Below, piece by piece: positions 47,450-57,313 of a stretch of DNA of 64,000 bases (position 1 is the first letter of the stretch; every line of letters starts with the position of its first letter). Below the pieces are notes generated by a model that was given only the letters and a program-made list of their open reading frames with translations, did not search any database and was not told where the DNA came from. The DNA comes from Brasilonema angustatum HA4187-MV1 (GTDB lineage: Bacteria; Cyanobacteriota; Cyanobacteriia; Cyanobacteriales; Nostocaceae). Both the position numbers and the translations under genes were made by a program. The stretch covers positions 140,570 to 204,569 of the forward strand of contig JAHHGV010000008.1 of the NCBI GenBank assembly GCA_019359695.1, given 5' to 3'.

Positions 47450-48173
47450 CGCGGCATTAGGAATTAACTTGCTCCATGCTAATCAACAAGGCGCGGATCA
47501 CAATCGAGCGCATTTTGACGAATGGGGAATTACTTGTTTCAACATCATGAGTAGTCCTGGTGCTGGGAAAACAGCTCTACTAGAGCGTACCCTTGCGGTT
47601 TTAAGTAATGAGCTAAAAATCGCTGTCATTGAAGGGGATATGACAACTGATTTAGATGCAGAACGGCTGCGCAAATATGGTGTTCCTGTAATTGCAATTA
47701 ATACGGGTCGTTCTTGTCATTTAGATTCCAAAATGGTAGCAGGTGGAATTCATCTGTTGCAACACGAATACAATCCTTCAGACTTTGATTTAGTGCTGGT
47801 GGAGAACGTTGGAAATTTAGTTTGTCCTGCTGAGTTTGAAGTGGGAGAACACGCCAAAGTGGCTTTACTAAGTATTACTGAAGGCGAAGATAAACCACTG
47901 AAGTATCCGATTATGTTTCAAGAAGCGGATTGCTTGCTGATTACAAAAATAGATTTGGCTCCCTATCTAGATATTGATATTAGCCGCATTGAGGCAAATG
48001 TCCGTCAGATGAATTCCGATGTTGAGATTATTCCTATTTCTACTAAAGCAGATCAGGGATTAGAAGTTTGGTTTAATTGGGTGCGTAGACGCGTAGCGGC
48101 TTATCAACAGACATCGGAAGTTTTAAAGCCACAGCCAAATTCTATATCTACAGCATCAATTCTAAATGTTTAA
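47433..48173 (+). CDS. hypB: HypB-like GTPase for nickel insertion
   Basis: 246 residues from the ATG at 47433, inside the end of hypA. A G3E-type GTPase: P-loop [26 protein letters not shown], the metal-binding Cys-His pair [21 protein letters not shown] and the guanine-specificity motif TKIDL. The N-terminal His/Cys nickel-storage tail of some HypB proteins is absent. It is the last gene before a structured gap of 246 bases. Confidence 0.9.
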   Translation: MHQTFDAALGINLLHANQQGADHNRAHFDEWGITCFNIMSSPGAGKTALLERTLAVLSNELKIAVIEGDMTTDLDAERLRKYGVPVIAINTGRSCHLDSKMVAGGIHLLQHEYNPSDFDLVLVENVGNLVCPAEFEVGEHAKVALLSITEGEDKPLKYPIMFQEADCLLITKIDLAPYLDIDISRIEANVRQMNSDVEIIPISTKADQGLEVWFNWVRRRVAAYQQTSEVLKPQPNSISTASILNV

Positions 48174-48212
48174 TCTACTCTTGATAAATTAGTAGCATTT
48201 CTGAACTTCAAC

Positions 48213-48276
48213 AATAGGTCGCTGTATATAAATAAACTGTATTTATATACGCTATTTGTTAACCCTGCGACCTATT
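48213..48276. promoter_or_regulatory. Compound hairpin between hypB and the ABC importer
   Basis: Outer arms AATAGGTCGC (48213-48222) and GCGACCTATT (48267-48276) are exact. An inner hairpin GTATATAAATA (48224-48234) / TATTTATATAC (48240-48250) is also exact. The two nest with a 16-base single-stranded part (48251-48266). It has no T tract. It may be a regulatory RNA fold or a small mobile palindrome. Confidence 0.65.
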
Positions 48277-48419
48277 ATTAAAAACGATTTACTATAAGTT
48301 TTTATCATTTCTATTTCCTAACTTTATAAGTCGATTTTACTTAACTCTATAAAAACGTCAACGCAATTTTCTCAGAGTTTAACTTATTTCCAAAAAAACT
48401 GAAGTCCAAGTTAAATACA

Positions 48420-49457
48420 ATGAATATTCGCAAGTTATCATCTTTATTTGCAGTTTTTTTTCTCAGTCTTGTTATCGCCGTCAGTTGTACTCCCAACCAG
48501 CAAACTTCTACGCAGCAAAATTCTACTACCCCAGTTAGCACTGTACCAATTCAGCTTGGCTTTAGTGCTTGGCCAGGTTGGTTTCCTTGGCAAGTTTCTC
48601 AAGAACAAAAGTTATTTGAGAGCAACAAAGTTAATGTAGAGTTGAAGTGGTTTGATGGCTATTTAGATTCTATCAATGCTCTACGAGCAGGTCAACTTAA
48701 TGCCAATACCCAAACATTAAATGATACGATTAGCTCTATAGGGGCAGGTTCTGATCAAGTCATTGTTTTAGTAAACGATAATTCAACTGGTAACGACAAA
48801 ATTATTGTCCGGGAAGGAATTAAGAGCATTGCTGACCTCAAAGGTAAAAAAGTTGCTGCTGAAGAAGGAACAGTTGACCATTTTCTGTTATTGCTGGGTT
48901 TGAAAAAAGCAGGTTTAACTCAAGCTGATATTCAGTTTCAGCCACTAGAAACAGGTGCCGCAGCAGCAGCTTTTGTTGCTGGTAAAGTTGATGCAGTCGG
49001 AGTTTTTGCACCTTTCACTACAAAAGCTTTATCACGTTCTGGCAGCAAAGAATTATTCAGTTCCAAAGACTTTCCTGGTGCAATTCCTGACCATTTAGTC
49101 GTTAGCCGCAAACTCATTAATGAACGTGCGCAAGATGTACAAGCTTTAGTGAACACTTGGTTTGCTACTTTAGATTTTATCAAAGCAAATCGAGACAAAG
49201 CTTACGAAATTATGGCGAAACGCGCTGGTGTGTCAGTTTCAGAATATAAAGCATATGACGCAGGCACTAAAATTTTTTCAATAGAAGAAAATTTGAAAGC
49301 GTTTAGTCCTGGTAAAGACATGACATCCCTTAGTTACGCTGCTGGAGAAATTAGTAAATTTCTTGTTGAATCTGGTTTATCAAAACAAGCGCCTAACCTT
49401 AACCAAATCTTTGACGATCGCTTTGTCAAAGCCTACGCTGCGAACCATAAATCATGA
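48420..49457 (+). CDS. ABC transporter substrate-binding lipoprotein (guanidine locus)
   Basis: 345 residues. A lipoprotein signal ends at Cys23 (VIAVSCTP). The mature part is an SsuA/TauA-type binding protein (PIQLGFSAWPGWFPW, GTVDHFLLLLGLKKAGL, KVDAVGVFAPF). It corresponds in position to sll1080 of Synechocystis. Guanidinium is the inferred ligand, because the operon hydrolyses guanidine; the family itself includes nitrate, taurine and sulfonate binders. It overlaps the permease gene by 4 bases (ATGA). Confidence 0.88.
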   Translation: MNIRKLSSLFAVFFLSLVIAVSCTPNQQTSTQQNSTTPVSTVPIQLGFSAWPGWFPWQVSQEQKLFESNKVNVELKWFDGYLDSINALRAGQLNANTQTLNDTISSIGAGSDQVIVLVNDNSTGNDKIIVREGIKSIADLKGKKVAAEEGTVDHFLLLLGLKKAGLTQADIQFQPLETGAAAAAFVAGKVDAVGVFAPFTTKALSRSGSKELFSSKDFPGAIPDHLVVSRKLINERAQDVQALVNTWFATLDFIKANRDKAYEIMAKRAGVSVSEYKAYDAGTKIFSIEENLKAFSPGKDMTSLSYAAGEISKFLVESGLSKQAPNLNQIFDDRFVKAYAANHKS

Positions 49458-50308
49458 ACCAATACGCTGAAGACTCGCAGGAAGTAAACTTTAAGCACCC
49501 TCATAAAATATTACCACAAACCGTTTTTTGGCGCATTGCTGAGGATATCCCTCAAAACTTGGCTTGGACTTTAATGTTCTTATCCATTACTGTGCCTATA
49601 CTTCTGTGGTGGGTTATTTCTAATACTGGATTAATCCCATCTTTATTTCTTCCTACTCCCAATCAAGTATGGGGTGCATTTCAAAGGCTTTTAGCAAGTG
49701 GCGATTTGCAAAAAGATATTGCCTTTAGCTTGTTTCGCGTTGTGGCTGGGTTTTTACTAGCGGCAATAATTTCTATTCCTTTAGGCACTTTAATGGGGAC
49801 TTTTGCCAGCTTTCGGGCATTGCTAGAACCAATTATTGGTATTGTGCGCTATATGCCAGCCCCGGCTTTTATCCCCTTACTAATTTTATATCTGGGACTG
49901 GGAGAAACTCCAAAAATTATGCTGATTTTTATCGGCACGCTGTTTTTTAACACCTTAATGGTAATGGATGCAGTGAAATTTGTCCCTAAGCACTTATTGG
50001 AAACTACTTATACTTTAGGAGGTCAAAGAAAACAAGTTTTACTGCAAGTCATTTTTCCATTTATTCTGCCTAATATTATTGATGCTTGTCGGATTAATAT
50101 GGCAGCATCTTGGAACTTAGTGATTGTTTCTGAATTAGTAGCAGCTACAGAAGGTTTAGGTCGTAGGATTAGTGTTGCCCAAAGATATCTCAAAACTGAT
50201 GAAATATTTGCTGGGTTGATTGTTATTGGCTTGATTGGTTTAACAATTGACCTTTTGTTTCGGTTGTTACTACGCGTTTTTTGTAAGTGGGCTGAGGATA
50301 GAGTATAA
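49454..50308 (+). CDS. ABC transporter permease (guanidine locus)
   Basis: 284 residues, six membrane helices, with the EAA-like loop TTYTLGGQRKQVLLQVIFPFILPNI that docks the ATPase. SsuC/TauC family. Translationally coupled to the binding protein. The ATPase gene follows after 107 bases. Confidence 0.9.
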   Translation: MNQYAEDSQEVNFKHPHKILPQTVFWRIAEDIPQNLAWTLMFLSITVPILLWWVISNTGLIPSLFLPTPNQVWGAFQRLLASGDLQKDIAFSLFRVVAGFLLAAIISIPLGTLMGTFASFRALLEPIIGIVRYMPAPAFIPLLILYLGLGETPKIMLIFIGTLFFNTLMVMDAVKFVPKHLLETTYTLGGQRKQVLLQVIFPFILPNIIDACRINMAASWNLVIVSELVAATEGLGRRISVAQRYLKTDEIFAGLIVIGLIGLTIDLLFRLLLRVFCKWAEDRV

Positions 50309-50415
50309 AGACAGTAAGAAAGACTAGTAAAGGGGAGACTAAGCTTATGCACCTTCTTAGCCTGCAGTGAGAAATTGAAAATATAGATTTGACATTCATC
50401 TCAAATTAGTTCTTT

Positions 50416-51186
50416 ATGCATTTAGAAGTTAATCAACTCCATAAACAATTTAAAACTAAACACGGTTTGTTGACTGTACTTAAAAACATCAAATTGCATG
50501 TAGAACAGGGTGAGTTTGTCTGTGCAGTAGGAGTCAGTGGTTGTGGTAAGTCAACATTGCTACGATTAATTGCGGGGCTAGATACTCCAACAGCAGGGGA
50601 TATTCTGGTTGATGGAGTACCCGTGACTGGACCAGGGTCTGATCGGGGGATGATATTTCAAAGTTACACTCTCTATCCGTGGATGAGTGTGATGGAAAAC
50701 GTAGAGTTTGGCTTAAAGTTGCAAGGTGTGCCTAAAGTACTAAGAAGACAACAAGCCGCTTATTATTTAGAAGTTGTGGGGTTATTGGGATTTGCTAAAG
50801 CCTTACCGCAGGAACTTTCTGGTGGGATGAAGCAACGGGTAGCGATCGCCCGTGCATTAGCATCAAAACCCAAAATTTTACTCATGGATGAACCCTTTGG
50901 TGCGTTGGATGTGCAAACCAAAGAAGCAATGCAGCAATTTCTACTAGAAATTTGGCGTAGCACAAACACCACAATTTTTCTGATTACTCACGATTTTGAG
51001 GAAGCAATTTTTCTATCTCAACGCATCTACGTATTAAGCGCACGACCAGGCACAATTAAGCAAGAATTGCAAATCCAATTGCCAAGCAAATCTGATCCTC
51101 AAGTCAAACGTCATCCCATATTTCAGAAATATAAGGATAAACTGACGAGTATATTACGTAATGATGGAGAGCAGTTATACGGCTAG
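50416..51186 (+). CDS. ABC transporter ATPase (guanidine locus)
   Basis: 256 residues. Walker A GVSGCGKST, Q loop FQSYTLYPW, signature LSGGMKQR, Walker B LLMDEPFGALD and switch His in LITHDFEEA are complete. SsuB/TauB/NrtD family. It is the last gene of the run. A short pyrimidine-rich stretch with GGCGTCTTGGCGG separates it from the convergent ligA. Confidence 0.92.
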   Translation: MHLEVNQLHKQFKTKHGLLTVLKNIKLHVEQGEFVCAVGVSGCGKSTLLRLIAGLDTPTAGDILVDGVPVTGPGSDRGMIFQSYTLYPWMSVMENVEFGLKLQGVPKVLRRQQAAYYLEVVGLLGFAKALPQELSGGMKQRVAIARALASKPKILLMDEPFGALDVQTKEAMQQFLLEIWRSTNTTIFLITHDFEEAIFLSQRIYVLSARPGTIKQELQIQLPSKSDPQVKRHPIFQKYKDKLTSILRNDGEQLYG

Positions 51187-51260
51187 AATTTGCGTCAACG
51201 AATGTTTACTCTGCTCCTCTTCTCCTCCTCTGCGTCCTTGGCGTCTTGGCGGTTCGTTAG

Positions 51261-53324
<2,064 letters not shown>

Positions 53325-53493
53325 TTAATCGCTACTAGCTTGCAGCTTTCAGCATTCTGCCTTTTGAGGGATGGAGTAGGTTGGCTATTTATCCTAACAC
53401 CCAAAGAGCACCAAAGCTACAGCTTATAGCTTAATCAAATTCACCAAGCCTTGCCCTCTACTTCTTAGTAGAAGTACGTTCTGTCAGAACTGC

Positions 53494-53624
53494 TATAGCA
53501 ATCCTATTTGAGTTGTAAAAAGATCGAACCGCCAAGACGCCTTAGACGCGCAGCGGCGTGCCGCAGGCTAGAACGCCAAGAAAAGAGAGAAAAGAGAATT
53601 TTACAAATGATTTAGGATTGCTAT
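53494..53624. mobile_element. MITE-like element, TIR TATAGCAATCCTA
   Basis: The left end TATAGCAATCCTA and the right end TAGGATTGCTATA are inverted copies, extended inward by TTGTAAAA/TTTTACAA. 131 bases. The interior has an AACCGCCAAGACGCC stretch and a CGCAGCGGCGTGCCGC palindrome. The rest of 53325-53772 holds a palindromic tract (CCCACCC/GGGTGGG near 53678-53702) and no gene. Confidence 0.75.
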
Positions 53625-53772
53625 ATCTTTGCCCTTGTGTCAACTTGAAATATTTTGAACGTATTTCGCGGCAGTCCCCACCCTCAGCAAAGCGGGGTGG
53701 GGAAGGATAGCTACCCAGAAGAAGTGTCAGAAACCGCTACCTCAGCCGCAGGCGGGTAGCGTGTAGTTCATT

Positions 53773-54591
53773 TCAACCTAATTTCACTAAAGCCAAGCGA
53801 TAAGAATTTCCTAGAAAAGCAACATACGAAAATAGCAGGCGAAATATTAAGGGAAAACGCTGAAAATATTTTGCTGGCAGATCTGCAAACCCACAAGCTT
53901 CCATCACTTGATATCGGGAATCCCAATGTTGAATCTGGCGAATATCTGAGATACCCCAAACCATCTTTGCCGAAGTGTACTTAAGCGCTCCATGTCTATT
54001 TTGATTCTTAATCCAAAACGGCGACACAGAATCAAAGGCAAACCAAGAACCAGGAAAATGCTGTAAAAGATTAGTAAATAACTGTTTGACTTGCTGTTCG
54101 TTAAAATACATCAAAACTCCTTCTGCTACAAACAAGCAAGGTTCTGTACTAACTGCTTTTACACTTTCTATCCAGTCTGTCTCTAAAGCAGAAGCAGTGA
54201 TAAACTTACGGCGTTCAGTTTCCTGAAAAAACTGCTTGCGCAGTAACATTGAATCTGGTAAATCTAAATCAAACCAACGCACTTCACCGTTATCCACTCG
54301 TTCAAAGCGCGTGTTCAGTCCAGCACCAATCTCGACAACCGAACCTTGGGGATGCTGCTTGAGGTAGGTACGTACCCAATTGTCAAGAATCATCCCTCGC
54401 AGACAAACACCTATCTGAGAGTTTTTAGCAGGAGCAAATTTATTAAAGTTGTAATCAATTGCCTCAAGTATTTCAGCCGATTTGGGATCACAAATGATAG
54501 GCTCGGTTTGCTGTAGTTCAGCAGCTCTTGCCCAAAGAGGGATGAATAGTGTTTCTTGTACGATACCTAAGTCAACTTTGGTTTTAGTCAT
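53773..54591 (-). CDS. Class I SAM methyltransferase, LCMT-like (Tcmp type)
   Basis: 272 residues. SAM motif I VVEIGAGLNTRFERVD, acidic motif WFDLDLPDS, and LFVAEGVLMYF are present. These proteins are related to leucine carboxyl methyltransferases and to TcmP; the substrate is unknown. It is not close to the other member at 27240 in detail. Single-gene. Confidence 0.88.
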   Translation of the reverse strand: MTKTKVDLGIVQETLFIPLWARAAELQQTEPIICDPKSAEILEAIDYNFNKFAPAKNSQIGVCLRGMILDNWVRTYLKQHPQGSVVEIGAGLNTRFERVDNGEVRWFDLDLPDSMLLRKQFFQETERRKFITASALETDWIESVKAVSTEPCLFVAEGVLMYFNEQQVKQLFTNLLQHFPGSWFAFDSVSPFWIKNQNRHGALKYTSAKMVWGISDIRQIQHWDSRYQVMEACGFADLPAKYFQRFPLIFRLLFSYVAFLGNSYRLALVKLG

Positions 54592-54847
54592 TCACACCTC
54601 GACTAGTTGGCTTAATTGTTTGTTTGATTAGTAGAAATTTTTATCAATGATTTTTTGTAAATGATTGTAGCGCAAGATAATGCCGAGTGCGGAGTACTAA
54701 GTAGTAAAGTACAAAAATGATCGAAAAATTACTCAGAACGGCATTACCCAGCAATCAAGACTCTAAAAAGTTTTCCCAACAAGCACCATACTTTGTCATC
54801 TAACCACAAGTTAGTATAGACTTGAGAGTTGCTTAAGGCGTCGGTTT

Positions 54848-55537
54848 ATGACAAGTGCTGTGAAATCTCCTTATACCAGCGAACAAATTGCCGCTTGGCT
54901 GCGTGGACTCCTCACTATTGCTTGGGCTGATGGTGACTTCGATGCCCAAGAACAGGAATTAATTACCACCATCACTGAGGATGAACTCGCTCCTGGCATC
55001 AAGATAGAGCCATTTGATCCAATAGAACCAGAGGAATTAGCTGCAATTTTGGGCAAAGGTACAAAAACAGCAGAAAATTTCTTACGGACAGCAGTGTTAG
55101 TTGCGATCGCAGACGGTATATATTCCCCCAGCGAAGACTATCTGCTGCACCAGTTATGCAAAGCCCTAGAACAACCAGAGGATCTCTTAGAAGCCCTCCG
55201 CCACACACTCGAACACCCACAGCAGCTCAGTTCTACAACAACTCCAGTTCCTTTACAAGCTGCACCCACAAAGCGTCAAATTGATGCACTGCGCCCCATG
55301 CGCAACTGGCTTGACAAGCTAGATATCCATGACCCCAGAGTGGCTCGTTTTCTATGTAAAATGATACCTTCACAGTGTCCTTTTGAGCGTGATGTCAAGC
55401 TGTTTAAACGTAAAGTTGTTCACATTCCGCCATTGTGCAAACTCAACCCACTTTATGAACAACTTGTAGGCTTGCGTTTTCGCGCTCTATCTTATCTTGC
55501 TGATGAGTGTGGTGAGGACGTTTCGCCGTATATTTAG
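54848..55537 (+). CDS. TerB-like / Mo-dependent nitrogenase C-terminal domain protein
   Basis: 229 residues. The N-terminal half (LRGLLTIAWADGDFDAQEQE, AVLVAIADGIYSPSEDYLL) is a TerB-like acidic helical repeat. The C-terminal 85 residues (RPMRNWLDKLDIHDPRVARF, CKMIPSQCPFERDV, PPLCKLNPLYEQLVGLRFRA) match the domain named for nitrogenase-associated proteins of cyanobacteria; three cysteines are conserved in it. The exact role is unknown. Its stop codon TAG is the first heptamer of an STRR array. Confidence 0.85.
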   Translation: MTSAVKSPYTSEQIAAWLRGLLTIAWADGDFDAQEQELITTITEDELAPGIKIEPFDPIEPEELAAILGKGTKTAENFLRTAVLVAIADGIYSPSEDYLLHQLCKALEQPEDLLEALRHTLEHPQQLSSTTTPVPLQAAPTKRQIDALRPMRNWLDKLDIHDPRVARFLCKMIPSQCPFERDVKLFKRKVVHIPPLCKLNPLYEQLVGLRFRALSYLADECGEDVSPYI

Positions 55538-55573
55538 TCATTAGTCATTGGTCATTAGTCATTAGTCATTGGT
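55535..55573. repeat. STRR array, TAGTCAT/TGGTCAT heptamers
   Basis: Five to six heptamers beginning at the stop codon of the preceding gene. Inverted with respect to the array at 55951. Confidence 0.9.
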
Positions 55574-55584
55574 AAAGATGAAAA

Positions 55585-55956
55585 ATGTCAAGTAGGAGGT
55601 TTCAGGAATTGCGGGTTTATCAATTGGCAGAACGATTGGCTGATGACATCTGGAAAATTGTTGAGCAATGGCAGTCATTGCCCAAAGATACAGTCGGTAA
55701 ACAAATTATCCGTGCAGCAGATAGTATTGGCGCAAACATAGCAGAGGGTGTAGGAAGAGGCTCTTATCAAGACAATCGACGATTTGTAAAAATAGCAAGA
55801 GGATCTTTATACGAAACCCAACACTGGCTTAGACGAGCATATAGTCGTAACCTGTTAACAGGTGAACAGGTAAATGCACTAAAGCTAATCATCAATGACC
55901 TAGCACCCCAATTAAATTCCTACCTGAAGTCAATAGGCAATATTCCAGAAGACTAA
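55585..55956 (+). CDS. Four-helix bundle protein (S23/IVP type)
   Basis: 123 residues, the usual length. RFQELRVYQLAERLADDIW, KQIIRAADSIGANIAEGVGR and GSLYETQHWLRRAYSR are the family's signature blocks. Relatives are coded inside 23S rRNA intervening sequences and, as a distinct branch, as Avd of diversity-generating retroelements; no reverse transcriptase is here. The gene fills almost the entire space between two inverted STRR arrays, and its stop codon TAA lies in the second array. Confidence 0.92.
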   Translation: MSSRRFQELRVYQLAERLADDIWKIVEQWQSLPKDTVGKQIIRAADSIGANIAEGVGRGSYQDNRRFVKIARGSLYETQHWLRRAYSRNLLTGEQVNALKLIINDLAPQLNSYLKSIGNIPED

Positions 55957-56006
55957 TGACTAATGACTAATGACTAATGACTAATGACTAATAACTAATG
56001 ACTAAC
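55951..56006. repeat. STRR array, GACTAAT heptamers, up to the obgE start
   Basis: Eight heptamers (one AACTAAT, the last GACTAAC), 56 bases, complementary to the array at 55535. Only 5 bases separate it from the ATG of obgE, so the normal ribosome-binding-site position is repeat sequence. Confidence 0.92.
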
Positions 56007-56011
56007 TAACT

Positions 56012-57046
56012 ATGCAATTTATTGATCAAGCAAAAATTGAAGTAGAAGCAGGAAACGGAGGCGATGGTATTGTCGCCTTCCGCAGGGAAAAGTATGTGCC
56101 AGCAGGTGGTCCGTCTGGTGGAAATGGGGGAAAAGGCGGAAGCGTGTTGTTCGTTGCTAAAGAAAACCTGCAAACGTTGCTTGACTTTAGATACAACCAC
56201 CTCTTTAAGGCAGAAAACGGTTCTCGTGGTGGACCAAATAATTGTACAGGGGCAAATGGCAAGGATTTGATTATCGAAGTTCCCTGCGGAACCGTTGCTT
56301 ATAATGCAGAAACTGATGATATCATCGGAGACTTAGTTGAACCAGGACAAACTTTGCTCGTTGCTCAAGGTGGTAAGGGTGGACTGGGAAATAAGTATTT
56401 CTTGAGTAACCGTAACCGCGCCCCCGAATACGCCCTTCCTGGATTAGCAGGGGAAATCAAATCACTTCGTCTGGAGTTGAAACTTTTGGCCCAAGTCGGG
56501 ATTATTGGGTTACCAAACGCCGGAAAATCGACTTTGATTTCAGCTTTATCCGCTGCACGCCCGAAAATTGCCGACTACCCCTTCACAACTTTGATTCCAA
56601 ATTTGGGTGTGGTGCGCAAACCCACTGGAGATGGCACAGTTTTTGCTGATATTCCCGGACTTATTGAAGGTGCTTCTCAAGGAGCCGGTCTGGGACACGA
56701 TTTTTTACGTCACATTGAGCGCACACGTGTATTACTACACCTTATTGATGCAACCAGTGAGGATGTGATTGCTGATTTTAACATAATTCAACAAGAATTG
56801 CAAGTATACGGACGGGGTTTAGCAGAACGTCCCCAAGTTTTGGCGCTGAACAAAATTGATGCGGTTGATAGGGAAACAAAGGATTTGGAAGCGCTGGCAA
56901 CGCAATTAAATCACCTTTGTTACTCTCCTGTTTTCCTGATCTCGGCTGTTACCGGTAGTGGTTTAGAAGCAATGTTACAGTACATTTGGTCAATACTCGA
57001 TCAACTCAATGCTCTTGAAGTTAGCGAGAAGATTAGTACAGAATGA
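56012..57046 (+). CDS. obgE: GTPase ObgE/CgtA
   Basis: 344 residues. The Gly-rich OBG fold (about 1-158; [25 protein letters not shown]) is followed by a G domain with [26 protein letters not shown] and NKID. The extra OCT domain of some bacteria is absent. It acts in 50S assembly and stress response. No Shine-Dalgarno sequence precedes it; the heptamer array fills that place. It may be read from a promoter in front of the four-helix-bundle gene or within the array. Confidence 0.96.
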   Translation: MQFIDQAKIEVEAGNGGDGIVAFRREKYVPAGGPSGGNGGKGGSVLFVAKENLQTLLDFRYNHLFKAENGSRGGPNNCTGANGKDLIIEVPCGTVAYNAETDDIIGDLVEPGQTLLVAQGGKGGLGNKYFLSNRNRAPEYALPGLAGEIKSLRLELKLLAQVGIIGLPNAGKSTLISALSAARPKIADYPFTTLIPNLGVVRKPTGDGTVFADIPGLIEGASQGAGLGHDFLRHIERTRVLLHLIDATSEDVIADFNIIQQELQVYGRGLAERPQVLALNKIDAVDRETKDLEALATQLNHLCYSPVFLISAVTGSGLEAMLQYIWSILDQLNALEVSEKISTE

Positions 57047-57313
57047 ACAAAATACGTAATCTTGCTTATTTTTTCTGAAAAAGAAATAATTTGCTTATTC
57101 CTTGCTCACTTAAAATTAACTATAAAATTTACATTCTTTACTTAAGAGTAGAGATGTGGACTATAAAATGAGCTAAAGATTGTAGCTTGTGGATCTGACT
57201 CATTTGCTTCTTTGAAGGCATGTTGCTGCATCTTTCGAGAGTTGCAGTATTGTACTTTATAAAAAAGAGTCAGTTCACATTTGAGTAGTCTGTTGGGTAG
57301 ACGCAGAAAAAAT

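Noticed and set aside
55585..55956. Avd protein of a diversity-generating retroelement
   Set aside because: No reverse transcriptase, template repeat or variable target is nearby; general four-helix bundle family fits.
55535..56006. CRISPR array
   Set aside because: Units are 7 bases with no spacers; these are STRR repeats.
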